A stretch of DNA of 64,000 nucleotides from Hydractinia symbiolongicarpus (lineage: Eukaryota; Cnidaria; Hydrozoa; Anthoathecata; Hydractiniidae), in contig NC_079876.1 in the NCBI RefSeq assembly GCF_029227915.1, positions 17,176,001 through 17,240,000 of the forward strand. Direction: 5' to 3'. Under the pieces are notes generated by a model. It ran no database searches and was not told the DNA's origin. It was given only the letters and a program-made list of their open reading frames with translations. Both the position numbers and the translations under genes were made by a program. Below are positions 1 through 11,399 of this stretch, piece by piece; position 1 is the first letter of the stretch; every line of letters begins with the position of its first letter.

Positions 1-1169
1 ATTAAAATAATTATAACGTCATTACGCTGCTCGTTGGCAAAATGATCGAAACTCTAATAGAGGACTTTGAATATTCAAATAAATTTCGCGTTTAGACGTT
101 GGATTTGCTGCTCCATTAGGAAATAAATATAAAAGGGGGTATAGCGACTGTGAAACCCGTATCGCTCTGCGTTTTTTTCTATACCTATCGCACCTGAGCC
201 TCATGTACTCAGGACTCTTCTACGCCTATGATATTTTGGCTCCGTGTAGCCTTGGTCCAAACTGTTGAAAATGACCCTTATTTTGGGTGACTTTTAACTG
301 CAAAGTTGGGAGCGAAAAATAAAAATGGATGTTTTTAGGCGAGGAATTTTGAAGAACTGAGTAGAGGGTCTTAACAAAATTTGGTATTGATGTTCCTTTA
401 TTATTTTACACTTATTGCCTCAATATAAACCATTAAAAATATTTTAAGAAGTTAAGCTCAATTCATAACAAGGTTTGTGTAAAGTTTTTATGCTTAAAAT
501 CAATAACTTAGCTAGGTACAAGGTTTTTGTTTTTAAACCCATTGCCTTTTTCCTAATGTTTGCTAAGTATTAGTTTATCAGTTTTAAGTTGTAGCTAACT
601 GCTAGTATAATTACATATGACTATAGGAATATGTTTCTTAGCTAGTCAAAAATTAAGTAGAATTTAACCGTAACATTATTACCACCAAAGCAACATTGTC
701 ACATTCCGGATTAAGTTAAAAATTTATACACACCAATTTAAATTAATAATCAAAATTATAAAATTATAAAGGATATGTAATTCGGGAAAGGTGTATTATA
801 AAGCTCATAACGCATTACGAAATGTTTCTTTTATGATTTGTTATTGTTACTATTTTTAGATGCCTGATAAAATAAATCGCAGACAACAATTTTTCTTACG
901 TAGAGTTTCGTTCAATATTGAATATCTGAAATTTTATGTTAGTGTTTTGTGTTATAGATGTATCCTAATTTTTCATATCAACTCTCTCTTTCTACGATGT
1001 AATAAAATAATATATATTCTTCTTACCATCAAATGTATATGTGACATCTTCAACTTTTGCAGGCCTAAAAAACACATTCTCGTTACATTAACACTATCGT
1101 TTTTAACAAAACATTTTTCGGTATGTTGATAAAAGTTTTACATGCTAAATAAAAAAAAATGACTTAATC

Positions 1170-1443
1170 TTACGTCTTATGATGATACGAGAAGATACTG
1201 TCGTCAGATTGTCCAACTCTGTTTCTTGCAACCACTGAAAATGTGCAATTTTCTCCAATACTGATGTCATTCACTATCCAAAAGTTAGACGTAATACCAC
1301 TTGCTAAAACTTTCCAATCTGAAACATTGTTGCTTCTCTTTTTAACTGTATATTTATCAGCATTATGTTGCCAACTTAACTCACATGATTTATCTGACAA
1401 ATATGAGCAGGCTACGTTGTCAACCTTTCCAGGAAGATGAAGA
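1170..1443 (-). CDS. Exon 5: fibronectin type III domain
   Basis: It begins after acceptor TTTTTTACTTTAG. The split codon AA|T joins in frame to the NTPase exon. The domain begins LPGKVDNVACSY and has the FN3 core landmarks: Trp in CELSWQH, Tyr in DKYTVKKR and the closing strand TFSVVARNRVGQSDDS. It ends HHKT followed by TAA. The TAA lies inside AC|GTAAGA, a consensus donor, so this could be either the terminal exon or an internal FN3 exon. I found no convincing next exon between 1 and 1160. Confidence 0.65.
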
Positions 1444-4400
1444 CTAAAGTAAAAAAGTACATTATCACCTTTTCTAATTACACACAAATATATTTTTGAT
1501 ATAGATCTCTACTTTTGAGAAAGGTGGTTAAATTACCATCTTTATTAGGTTAACCATGTCATTGGCTATTTTATTATTATATTTTGTTTAAGGTTTCTTG
1601 ATTTTAAATAAACAAAGCAGTTTTCACAGCAACATCAACGTAGGAAAACATAATGAGTGACTTACTTTTTAAATATAATTTTTCGCACATTTGTAATTAC
1701 AGGTGCTGCTTGTGGATGATTAATATGTTTAATATTCTTCATCAGCTCCTTAAACTGCCATGATTGTGTATTTATGTTAAAAACTACTTTATTGATATTG
1801 TTTTCATTAGAGTATGTGTATGGTCTGTCTGTGTTTAGATCCTTGGAATGTGTTACAAGATTTTCAATTAAATATACAGGCAAAAGTTCTTTGATAATGT
1901 GACCAGTTGAAAAATCTAACTTAGATTGGTTAATGTTAGACGTTGAAACAATGATTAGGTTTTGTGTAGCTCTAGACATCGATTCCAATGTTAAATGTTT
2001 CAATGTGCGGTCGTTATTTTCAATGAGGCAGATGGATTCACTTGCTTCCACGCCACGACAACCCTCAGGTGTAGTGAGTATGTTGTAGCTTGAATATTGC
2101 AAAAGATTGGAGATTTCTTCATTTTCTTTGAAAATTTTCCAGTCAGTGTACTCATCGTATTGAAAGAAATCTAAATCCAATAGCGTCAGCAATCTGTAAA
2201 ATATAGTCATTTGATGAAATGTATTATAAATAAACAAACGCTTAGTATTGTAATGCAATGAAAGGTGTTGCAGAACTAAAGTGATCATTGCAATGAGTTC
2301 TTCTTCTTTCAGTTCATTTGATTCCGGATGTATCAGCAATGGTTTGGTACCTTTGATATTATGACCAATGAAAGCTGCGGAGTTAAATTGAAAATTTATC
2401 TCTGTTCTTACATCTTCTGAAAGATGTTCATCTTGGATTGTTGCTGCAACACGATCAATATCAATTGGATCCTCAAAATTATTGTTTACACCTTTGTCCA
2501 ACAATCTGTTCCCATTGGTAACGTCTTGTGACAGGTCTTGGCGTATTGGCAGTTGTTCTTGGTCTTCTTGCTTTAAAGGTGATGTTTCTTTTTGCCAAAC
2601 TACAGGTGTATTATTCTTTTGGGACGCTTCTTGCACAGGAAGTTTAATTACTGTATTTTTTTCACTTGCTTTTATTTCGAAAGCTTTTAAAAATTGAAAG
2701 ATTGATGCAGATGTTCTCATTGCTCTGTCAAGCTTGAAAAACTCTAGTCCTGTTTCCTCATATTTATACTTTTCATGTTTTGTGATTGTTTCATGTGAAA
2801 CAAAGGATCTATGCTTTTCAATGGATTGTGGTAAGAAAACGATGTAAGAGTCTGCCAACCTAGCTTCCATTTTGAAGTATTGCTTTAGCGATAAGGCTTC
2901 TTCAATTCCAAGCATCTCACCATTAAATTCGTCAATGATAAAATGCAACTTTTTGTCACCGTGTTTCTTAACTAACGACTTAAATAGCTGAGAAGGTGTT
3001 GGAACCTTTTGCATTTTTAAATTCTTTGCCAACTCGACAATATCTGTAACAATGACTTCTACATTTTTCTTGCATTTGAATCTTTTAGCATGATTAATAA
3101 CATCTTGTTTTAACAATGTTTTGTCATCCCATACTACATAATAAATAGCCGAATTATTTTCAGAATGTTCATAAGCCAGTTCCATGTGTGACAGAGCTAA
3201 AACTGTTTTGCCACTACCTAACGGACCTGTTATAATTTTTTTCCTATAACTGCTATACAAAATTCGCAGCTGCTGTATAGTTAGTATTAATGAACTTACT
3301 TGGTCGTGAATATTATCACTAAGTGAAGGGACAGAATAAAGTGCTTTACGTGTGGCCATAAAACACATGATTTTGCTGACTGTGGTTATATATTGTTCTT
3401 TGGAATTATCATAGTTGTTTTTCTTTTGTTCTTTCTTTAAAATATTTGAAAAAAAATCCCGAATAATTCTCTCCTTAGACAATGTTTTCTTACAGAGTAA
3501 GTTGCAGTTAATACATACTTCAGCATCTTGGGTGATTTCAAAATTAGGTGCAGCTACAACATTAATAACTGTCCAATTACCATGTTTAAAACATTTTCTA
3601 TTGATGATGGATAATTCCTTAAGGTCTGTCTCGCCTGCTTTAAACTCATCTTGTATATCAATTGCATTGGTTGCATCAGTGTATCTAATGTTTATGATTG
3701 TATTGAAAAACACTAGTAGTATTCGGTTATCATTAGACACAGTGTTGTTTAAGGAAAATTCTTCATTCAGTTTCAAAAATTGGATATGATCCTTGGTATC
3801 ATAATGTGTAAATATTGTAAACAACTGGTATTTTAACTTTAATATAACATTTTTTATGTTCTGTGCGAATACAGAAGAGGTTTGATTACAGATTGGAGGT
3901 GGAAATTGAAGTGGTTCCTCCATGCACTTGCCATTGATGGTGAAATAACGACAAGAGTAATCCTTTTCGTACTCTTCGTATTCTTTGGCTGACATTCTTT
4001 GAAGGCTTCCACCACATATAAATTCAACATCTGCTTCTTTTGTTTCCTTCTTTAAAATAGACTTTATATGTTTAGATATTACACTACTGTTGTGTGTTAA
4101 AACATTCACATGTTTGGTTGCTACACATTCATGTATAGTTGCTGGTTCAATATCTAAACGAAAAAACACTCGAGGTTTCAACACTCACCTGAAGTAGAAA
4201 CTAGCGCTTTAATAACTAGCGCTCCAATAAAAATATTTTGGTCCTAAATATTTCAATGAAATGCCTTGTTTTGTAGATTATATTGGGCAGGATCTATCAA
4301 TGAAGTCCAAACTGAAAAATTCAATCCTCAACTTATTAGCATTAAAAAAAAAACAATGTAACTGTATGGAGAGAAGTGATGAAAAAGATTCCATTTTATT

Positions 4401-7400
4401 ACAGTAAAAATTATGTTGAGACACAGACAAAAAAAAGATTGTGAACCATAGCTGGAGACATTTTTATAACAGGGACTGGAATAATAATGAAATCATAAAC
4501 CGTGGGACTAGTTGGGTTGTGAGAAATGTGAAAAAAAAAACATATGACATAAATTCTTGGATCAGTCGTAGCTAAATAACCAACCTTTAATCAAAACGCA
4601 CGCTAATTTGTTTTTATTGTCCTTTAAAGTGATTGACAAGTCACCCATATGAAATACATTGCTGGTGAAAATCATCAGAAGTAACTTTCCATTCTTTCTT
4701 TCCACAACATAATCGGTATCTATGTCCAGCTGTTTTGAGTATTTCAGAGAGTTGTTAGTAATAGTGGCGTGTATATGCTGTATAAAGAAGTTTTCATCAA
4801 ACTTTACGACGAGATTACTTTGGTGATTTTTGAAAAGCGTATAACTAAAATAAAAACTAAAATATAAAGAGACTAGCTGTATGCCTGTGGATTAATCTAC
4901 TGTATTCATCATATAACCCGTGTTAATTTCCGTATTAGTAATACGAGTATTTTGTCTCCCTGTGCACAAGAAAAAAGTTGTGCTACAGAATCCAATGTAT
5001 TTCTAATTTAGTATTTTAGATTATTATTTTTTAAAGTAAAATACCAAGCATAGACAGAAAAAAGTCAAAAGATTAAAATATGAAAGAAGCTTTTCGTAAA
5101 AACTATTTACATCAGTCTTTATGTACAACTAAATACTTACAATAAAATCAAACTTTTTTTAAACTTTGAACCATCCATAAATATTCGACTTGGAAGTACT
5201 TAAAAGCAGATTAATTACGTAAATTTAAGTAATCCCATAGCGAAAAAGTGACAATGATTGGTGATCTACCTGATCATTTAATTCTGGTTTGCGTAGAGTA
5301 ATAAAGAAAGCCTCCAGGAAAATTTTCCAGGTAAATTGTGAGTGTCAAATTCGTTCAAATGTTTAGAAGGTTCGGATTTTCCCTTCTTATCCCATGTTCC
5401 AACCATGGAGTAGTACAGCTTTCTTACGTTTTTACGAGAAGCTTCTCTCATATCTTAATCTTTTGATTTTTTACCATCTATGCTTGGTATTCCAAGTATA
5501 TTAGATTATTACTATATTATGATTAAGAAGAGATATAGCAAACTGGGGTGAGAAAAGAGCAGAGAGATGCATTCTGAGGACTGCTCATGTTACGCATCTA
5601 TAAAAAGACCTCTGCTATATTATTTCTCACAAACTAAAGATAAGACAATGAATGAAACTCATTGTACATAAAGCACTCTACCAGATAGTTATATAAGACA
5701 AAATATTTTTTAAAGTTTATCAGATGGAATGGATAAAAGAACAAAAAAGTTCATTTCAGATCTAATTAGTCAGGGCTAGCTATGTATTGCTGAAACTTGA
5801 AGATGTTACATATATCGTTAAATTGTACGCCACAAGTTATTGTCGTAAATTTAAAAAGAAATTCAACTCTACCTTGGTACGTCTGTAGCAACTTTTTCCG
5901 AGAAAGAACTATGGCAGCCTTCTAAAATAAAAATACTTTGTTGGATTGTCACTGATATTTACTGCAAAAATAACCCTACTTGTGTTACAATTCTGTCTTT
6001 AAATTTGTAACAAGACATATAAAAATTATATCAAAAACGATGACTGTCAACTTTTTTTTCTCCAAATGCCAAACTGTTTTTTTTTAAACTTCACACAAAC
6101 TGAGTGAGTGCATATATTGGATGAAAGAGCCCTGTTATTTAAAAAAATCAGAATAGTTTATAGAGAAGACAGCATAATAAATAAACTTTTGTAAAAAAAA
6201 ATAGCAAAATGAAAAAATATACTTTTTAGTTTAAACATTATCCAAATATATAATCTGCCACCAGGCCGAATAGGATTAAGACATGGTTGCTTAACCCTTT
6301 AATTTTTACCCCAGCCAGTTGCTTACCAATTCCTTTGTGAATATAATTATTTAAGTTAAATTATCAAAGTCTAACGGGTGTTACTAGATACTTCTTATTC
6401 AACAGCAATACCTTCTTAAATCTTTAGTTATTGCAGCAGTAATCAGAAGAAATCATATAACATTACCTTTTTCAAGTTTGCTTAATCTTTCTTCATGATC
6501 ATCTAAGATATTTGTGTTCGCTTTAATTCCCCTTTCCAAATATACGACTTGGTTATTTAATTCTGCAATTTCTTTTTCATATGTTTCATTTAAATGATGA
6601 ATTCTTGCAAGCATATTGTTTATTTTGTCGGCAATTTCGACTTTCAGCTCTTTTTTACCCTTATTTACATCTTCTTTAAGATTAGATATACAATCTTTAA
6701 TGCTGGATGTATTCTCTTTAATTTCAATTACTTCTCTTGCTAAACCTTGAAAATTGGAGATATCAGTTGTATTTTCATCGACTATGCGTTGCAATTGTTT
6801 TTGACAACATTGTAGATGATTCAGAAACACTCGAAAATAATCTACCCTTGTTGGATCAAGTGAATTATCCTTTAATCCACATGTATCTTCAGTATATCCA
6901 AGTCCATTTAAAATCTTTTCACCCTGCGACCAGATCTTATTAAATTCTGACTCTTCTAAAGTATCCGGATTGGCATAATGAATAATGAAGTTTCTAAATT
7001 CACTTGCACGTAAAATAAAAGCACCAATTGTCGTGTCAGTTGCTGCTGGAAGTTTTTGTTTCCAACCTTCACTTGGAGAAGGAAAAGTTGTACAATTCTT
7101 AATCAACAATACAATTAATGTTGTATCAAATTTTGAAGAGTCAGTTTGCTGATTAACAGGAAATAAAAGCAACCATTGATCGCTTTTTATAATCTTTTTA
7201 TCTTTTAACTTGGTTAATTTGGCGAGATGGTTTCGCAAGTCGTTATATAATCTGTTTGGATCAGACGGTAAACCTTGGTATGACCCACGGTTGTTCACAT
7301 TGTGCAATACATTCAACAACGCTGGTTTAATAAAGTTTTCAATATATAAACATAACTTCAACCAGAACTCACAAAGTTTAATGATATTTTTTGGTGCCAT
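1170..7400 (-). CDS. HEPN - coiled coil - Ig-like - SF1-like P-loop NTPase - FN3 protein (five exons)
   Basis: Exons in gene order: 7400-6467, 5921-5873, 4844-4585, 4153-1666 and 1443-1170. Every junction is GT-AG, the donor and acceptor phases match at each join (1, 2, 1, 2), and the sum is 4005 nt, exactly 1335 codons. The predicted protein of about 1,334 residues reads: DZIP3-like HEPN (about 1-170), coiled coil (about 215-311), Ig-like domain (about 328-414), SF1-like NTPase (Walker A near 724-731, Walker B near 817-824, motif VI-like SRAT near 1140) and FN3 (about 1246-1334). HEPN domains are often RNases or nucleic-acid binders in defence proteins, so an innate-immune or RNA-surveillance role is inferred, not shown. 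No signal peptide or membrane span is visible, so it is probably cytosolic. The final TAA overlaps a good donor (GTAAGA), so more 3' exons are possible. The NTPase exon could instead begin at 4183, which has the same phase. Confidence 0.72.
1666..4153 (-). CDS. Exon 4: SF1-like P-loop NTPase/helicase-type domain
   Basis: One large exon of about 829 codons, from acceptor GTTTTTTCGTTTAG to donor AAAAA before GTAAGT. In the open frame counted from 4184, Walker A is GPLGSGKT (320-327), Walker B is LHFIIDEFNGE (413-423) and an arginine-bearing motif IV-like stretch is LDRAMRTSASI (485-495). A motif V/VI pair closes the domain: TTPEGCRGVEASESICLIE (704-722) and LTLESMSRATQNLIIV (731-746). This order is that of superfamily 1 helicase-like ATPases related to DUF2075 and the Schlafen C-terminal type. 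The first 300 residues have paired Cys (CINCNLLC, 224-231) and no family I recognise. The strand preference (RNA or DNA) cannot be told. Confidence 0.75.
4585..4844 (-). CDS. Exon 3: Ig-like (I-set type) domain
   Basis: A 260-nt open exon following the acceptor TTTTTATTTTAG. Its 86 full codons have the layout of an intracellular I-set Ig domain: the strand pattern YVVERKNGKLLLMIF, then FHMGDLSITL in place of the usual D-x-G-x-Y region, then a last strand KLACVLIKG. The central D-G-Y motif is weak, so the fold assignment is tentative. The donor is AAAG before GTTGGT (phase 1). The exon is too short to stand out as an ORF, but it is open, coding-like in composition and in phase with its neighbours. 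Confidence 0.55.
5040..5497. repeat. Imperfect inverted repeat inside the HEPN-gene intron
   Basis: The left arm, about 5040-5108 (starting ATACCAAGCATAGA), recurs as its reverse complement at about 5430-5497. They share AATACCAAGCATAGA, then TCAAAAGATTAA and GAGAAGCTTCTCGTAAAAA-type blocks with scattered mismatches. This looks like a palindromic non-autonomous transposon about 460 bp long within the intron between exons 2 and 3. I see no clear target-site duplication. Confidence 0.5.
5278..5451 (-). other. Small ORF (57 codons) within the inverted-repeat element
   Basis: An ATG-to-stop frame of 57 residues, basic and coding-like (it contains KLYYSMVGTWDKKGKSEP). Its first residues lie in the right arm of the inverted repeat, so it is more likely a remnant of a transposon gene than a host exon. 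I do not recognise the family. Confidence 0.2.
5873..5921 (-). CDS. Exon 2: 49-nt linker exon
   Basis: A very short exon between a strong acceptor (TTTTTATTTTAG) and the donor GTAGAG. It enters in phase 1 and leaves in phase 2, precisely the conversion needed to join the HEPN exon to the Ig-like exon. It encodes about 16 residues (EGCHSSFSEKVATDVP, then a split Ser). The DVPS-YTLF junction resembles the start of titin-type Ig domains. Its existence rests on splice signals and phase only. Confidence 0.55.
6467..7400 (-). CDS. Exon 1: DZIP3-like HEPN domain and coiled coil
   Basis: The start ATG at 7400 is in a good context (AAAGATGGC). The helical N-terminal domain has the pattern of the DZIP3/hRUL138-like HEPN family, including the box ASEFRNFIIHYANP at residues 132-145. 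R136, N137 and H141 form the R-polar-x3-H motif typical of catalytic HEPN RNases. Residues about 215-311 are heptad-like and rich in E, K, L and I (a coiled coil), which suggests oligomerisation. The exon ends at AAAAAG before GTAATG, one base into a codon; reading on hits a stop after four codons. In animals DZIP3-type HEPN domains commonly sit in front of NACHT, TPR or death-fold modules; here the partner is a different ATPase. Confidence 0.7.
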
Positions 7401-9023
7401 CTTTTACAATCTGTATCTATAGATTGTATACTCTCTATGTAAAGAAAAACAACTTTAAACAAAGATATTTCATTAAAGCACATAGAACTAAGAACCATGA
7501 GGGCATAAGTATTACATGTAAACAAAAGCTAGATTAAATTTTCTGGGAAAAAGATTATTACTTAATAAGGTTTTATCGTAGACAGAGATGCCTTCTGATG
7601 AGGACAGTGTGTTTATTATAAATGCAAGGTAACTCTTGAAATTGATAATAAAAGATTATTAATACAAACAAGCCGAGACACAATCTACAATTGAAAATAC
7701 ATCTAAACACATATATAAAACTTAAATTGATTTTAACAAAAAGAAAACTCCCTGAGGTTATTAATTTTATAACATTATCTGAAATTGGTGATCTAATGAT
7801 CGTGTTACTTTGAGTGATAATGGTCCCCTAAAAAACCACATCAAAGACGTCACCAAGCTTGGCAAGATATTTTTAATATAGGGTTAAGTTAACTAAATCT
7901 ATAATTTGATTTCACATAACCATACTATATACTTTGCTAATAAACAAAGAAACTAACAAACAAAAAAACAACAAATACTTAAAAGTCAAAAATGTTTTAA
8001 ATTATAGAGTTTAATTGGAACTTGATTGCCAATGAGTGAAAAATAAGAACAACTTAAGAATGAGGTTAGGTTGAAAATGTCACAAGTATTGAAATCTTAT
8101 CTTGTTATCATTTCTCCATCTGCAGTCATAATACAACCTCTAAATCAAGATCCTTTGCTTTTTTATTTGTATGGTCTTTCATTACCATACAAGAGCTACT
8201 GTGGCTTTTGTGGCTTTTCCACCTTTTCCCTTTTGTCCCTTCTCCCTTACTTTAACTCCTTCTGATTTCATTTTGTTATTTATCCACTTACATGTATTTC
8301 TAGCATCTTCCTTGTGTTCACTATGTCCTGATTTGCCTTTTTTGATATTTTATGAATTAAATTTTTTTTGCAATTTTTTAGATATTTATTTCATGAATCG
8401 ATAGTCTTAATAAAATAATTATAGGTTAATAGTTGCAGGTGCTCAGTGCTGATTACTAGATGTCCAAGAGGACAGATGTTGGATTAAAAAAAAAACGATG
8501 TTGAATCAAGAAAAAAAACTGATGTCTATGCTTGAAAAAAAAAAGCATGCAATGCACAATTAACATTCCAATCAGAAACAATGCAACTTACATCAGATGT
8601 CATTTTCGTAAATGAGAATGAAAAAAAAAATGTTTTAAATTGTCCTACTTCGTTTTTGTTTTGTAAGCAATGATTTCCCAATTTTGATGAAAGAGTGTCT
8701 CCCACAATTAATCATTAAAGGGTGTAAAATGATGTTGGACTATTATAGAGCTCAAAAAGTAGTCTTTTTAAATTTTTTTTTAAGATTTTACATTTAAAGA
8801 ATTTCAGATTTAATTGTTTTGTTGCATATATTATGATGTCATTTTTAATAGCAAATTTTGACATTTTCTGACATAAGTAATTTTAAACCTGTTAAGGGAT
8901 ATGAATTCAAACTTGGTTAATGCATAGATATTATAAAGGTGAATTGATAAACATAAAAACAAGTGCCAAAAAGGCACTTGTTTGCTCGTTGTTGACATAA
9001 ACTTTAATTTAAACATTCGCTAG
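7401..9023. other. Intergenic, no supported gene
   Basis: AT-rich upstream region of the minus-strand HEPN gene. The only coding-like patch is a lysine-rich minus frame of about 54 codons ending at 8182, with residues KWINNKMKSEG and GQKGKGGKATKAT. It lacks a good start and may be a repeat remnant. Confidence 0.4.
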
Positions 9024-9308
9024 TTGGCCCAAGCCTGTAAATTCACAGAAGTGGAATTGGTGTGTCAATCTGACAAGAAAAATTCTAACCTTCCTGCTTT
9101 GTATTCACCAACACTATGTGCTGTAACTGCTGCCTGTCTCTCAAACCTTTGTTATGCCTTTGTGCTGGTTACCATTAATGGACTCGCTATGAATGCTCTT
9201 ATTGACTCTTGCAGTTTTATCAGTGACAGTCCCTCGGACAAGAAGGTTTCCTTAGCGTTAACATCGATGGAATCCACTGTTAAAGAAAGCTGTCTACTTT
9301 CTCTTTAA
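9024..9308 (+). pseudogene. Gypsy protease-like fragment
   Basis: The stretch VTINGLAMNALIDSCSFI matches the flap and active-site region of retroelement aspartic proteases. The usual D-S/T-G triad reads D-S-C, so the catalytic loop is mutated. It is followed by a stop about 25 bases before the RT frame. Confidence 0.5.
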
Positions 9309-9334
9309 ATGATTTAGTATATGAGAATGTAAAA

Positions 9335-10233
9335 GTGGATATTCTTCCCAATCTTTGCAGTGATACTATTTTTGGTCATGATTTCCAAAAACAGCATAAG
9401 AACTTAACATTCCAATTTGGAGGAGTCCAGCCAGACCTCATTATCACACCGCCAATAACTTCTAACATAAGTGCACTATCTGACCAACCTGAAGTATCGC
9501 CACAATCTAATTCCAGCTTGAATGAAGAATCTATACAGCCAAAAGCAATTGCAATGCAACAACCTGTTGAATCGCTAGAGTTAGCTACAATGCAAAGGTT
9601 TGCAAATGTTTCACCACCATCACTTTTTAAAAATTTGCCAGATGATATTAAACCGATTGCAACAAAATCAAGATCTTTCAACAAAGATAATCGAGAATTT
9701 ATCAGAAAAGAACTTGACTCCCTTCTGAAAGCTGGCGTGATTAAAAAGAGTGACTCCCCTTGCATGGCCCAGCTTCTTGTTGCAAAGGATGAATTCAATA
9801 GACACCGAAAAAGATTGTGTGTGGATTATTCACAAACTATCTTGTTTACAAATCTTGATGCATATCCACTTCCTCGGATTGACGAAATGGTCAACAAACT
9901 CTCTAAGTATAAATTCTTTTCTTTTTACGACCTCAAAAACATGAGAGGCAATATGCCGCATTCGAAGGTCTTGGAGATTTATTTGAATTTGTTTGCATGC
10001 CTTTCAGTTTCAGTGTGACTAATGGTGTTCCAAATCTTGTTGAAGAGGAGAACCTAGATGACACATTACCCTACCTGTATCATCTTGAACGAAATGATAA
10101 AGTTTTCAGAGAAATGATTAAAAGAAGAAACATCACTCTCAATGAAACAAAAACTAAAAAGTGTGCAACATCGATCAATATTCTGGGTTATCAAATAAGT
10201 CATAAATGCACTAAATCTGACCCAGAGAGATAG
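9335..10233 (+). pseudogene. Gypsy reverse transcriptase remnant
   Basis: The N-terminal RT fingers are clear: KKSDSPCMAQLLVAKDEF, RKRLCVDYSQT and DAYPLPRIDEMVNKLSKY, followed by FFSFYDLK. The frame then breaks. The later part (GLGDLFEFVCMPFS, VTNGV) continues in another frame, overlapping the first near 9997-10018. The catalytic YxDD region is degraded to a short LDD-like stretch, with bases apparently deleted between VTNGV and it. It is not functional. Confidence 0.7.
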
Positions 10234-10287
10234 CTTCCATTACTGGAGTTTCCACCTCTGTCAGTTGCAGCTTCCCTCAGGGGTGCA

Positions 10288-10575
10288 TTGGGCATGTTTG
10301 CATACTATGCGAAATGGATACCTGAGTTTTCTGACAAAGTTCGACATCTCGCAGATGCTGACTTTTTCCCCTTAAAAGGTGTTGCATTTGAATTGTTCAA
10401 TGCTCTTAAAACCGAACTTGGAAAAGCTGTGCTCGCTCCAATTGACGAGGATGTGTCATTCGTTGTTGAATGTGATACTTCTGATGTTGCCATTTCTGCT
10501 TCCCTCAATTCAAAACGGTCGCGCAGTTGCTTTTATGTCAAAACATTATTGCCGCTTTTCGTTTATAAACTTTAA
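10288..10575 (+). pseudogene. Gypsy RT connection and RNase H remnant
   Basis: FAYYAKWIPEFSDKVRHL is the typical connection region after the RT palm. FVVECDTSDVAISASLN is the start of the Gypsy RNase H domain (D-x-S motif). The frame runs out shortly after, and an overlapping frame carries the expected VAFMSK continuation, showing a frameshift near 10520. Confidence 0.65.
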
Positions 10576-10796
10576 AAATGTAATCTAAAAAAGCATTTCT
10601 ATCACTGCAGACAAATTTACCTTTTCTAGACAAATGAGATTTCATAAAAATACAATCGCGTCCATGACCAAAAAGTATACACCAAGCAAAAACTACGAAT
10701 ATGCTTTTTTAACTTGATAAAACCTGAAACAAACAAATTAACTTTAATGAAAGACTTTTTTGAAAAGAAAAAAAATTAAATTATACTGGCTATAAA

Positions 10797-10965
10797 GATC
10801 GTGGAGCTCGCGAAAATAATTGTGGGACACACGATCCTTCATGGAGATAATAATATTAGCGTGGTGGCCACGATAGAATGTTTGAATGTTTGTTATACAT
10901 AAAGACCACGATTTTATCGTGGTTCGTGTGCACCACGCTCGTTACATGAACACGATGTTAACAAA
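10797..10965 (+). repeat. Cluster of ATCGTG/CACGAT inverted motifs
   Basis: Within about 170 bp the hexamer CACGAT and its complement ATCGTG occur repeatedly, including the hairpin ACCACGATTTTATCGTGGT near 10906-10924. It sits in the gap of the Gypsy remnant. It could be a nested foldback element or protein-binding array; the function is unknown. Confidence 0.35.
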
Positions 10966-11099
10966 CCTTTTCACAGTACTGTATATTTGTTCTGATTTAT
11001 CTTTAGGGCATACATATGTTCTTTTAGTTGAATAAAGTCATTGTTTTGGTTTACATGGTTTGTTACTTCATTTCACTTCACCTTACTTTGGCCTTTGCT

Positions 11100-11395
11100 C
11101 CTAAGGGTCATCAAAGATTAGTTGGAACGAAACAACAATTACGGGACAAAGTTTGGTGGCCGAAAATGAACAAAGCTGCTGAACAATATGCCGAGAAATG
11201 ACAAGTTGCCAAGTTGTTGGAAAAATGCCCAACTCTGATCCTGTTAAGACAAGCAAAATACCTAATGAGTGGATAATAGTAGAATGTGATCAGTGTGGGC
11301 CGTTCCCAACTGGAGAGCACCTACTAGTCTGTGTTGATTATTATAGCCGTTACTTCAAGGTAATATACTACGTGAATCGTCTACTCAGATGATTA
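11100..11395 (+). pseudogene. Gypsy integrase remnant
   Basis: GHQRLVGTKQQLRDKVWWP is the zinc-binding N-terminal integrase region. After a stop at about 11200, another frame resumes with DQCGPFPTGEHLLVCVDYYSRY, the start of the integrase core. The core is cut off soon after. Confidence 0.6.
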
Positions 11396-11399
11396 ATAC

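Larger units (their letters stand above)
9024..11395 (+). mobile_element. Decayed Ty3/Gypsy-type retrotransposon
   Basis: Pol domains occur in the usual order but are broken: protease-like, reverse transcriptase, RNase H, integrase. They lie in several frames with stops at about 10010, 10230 and 10575 and a long non-coding gap (10580-11100). No long terminal repeats or primer-binding site were seen, so the element is truncated at both ends. It cannot encode a working polyprotein. Confidence 0.75.

Noticed and set aside
860-1129. Plus-strand 89-codon frame
   Set aside because: AT-rich composition with no motif or supported splice structure.
4182-4184. Translation start of the NTPase at 4184
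   Set aside because: The codon is GTG, directly preceded by an in-frame TGA; the region makes sense as an exon joined to upstream domains.
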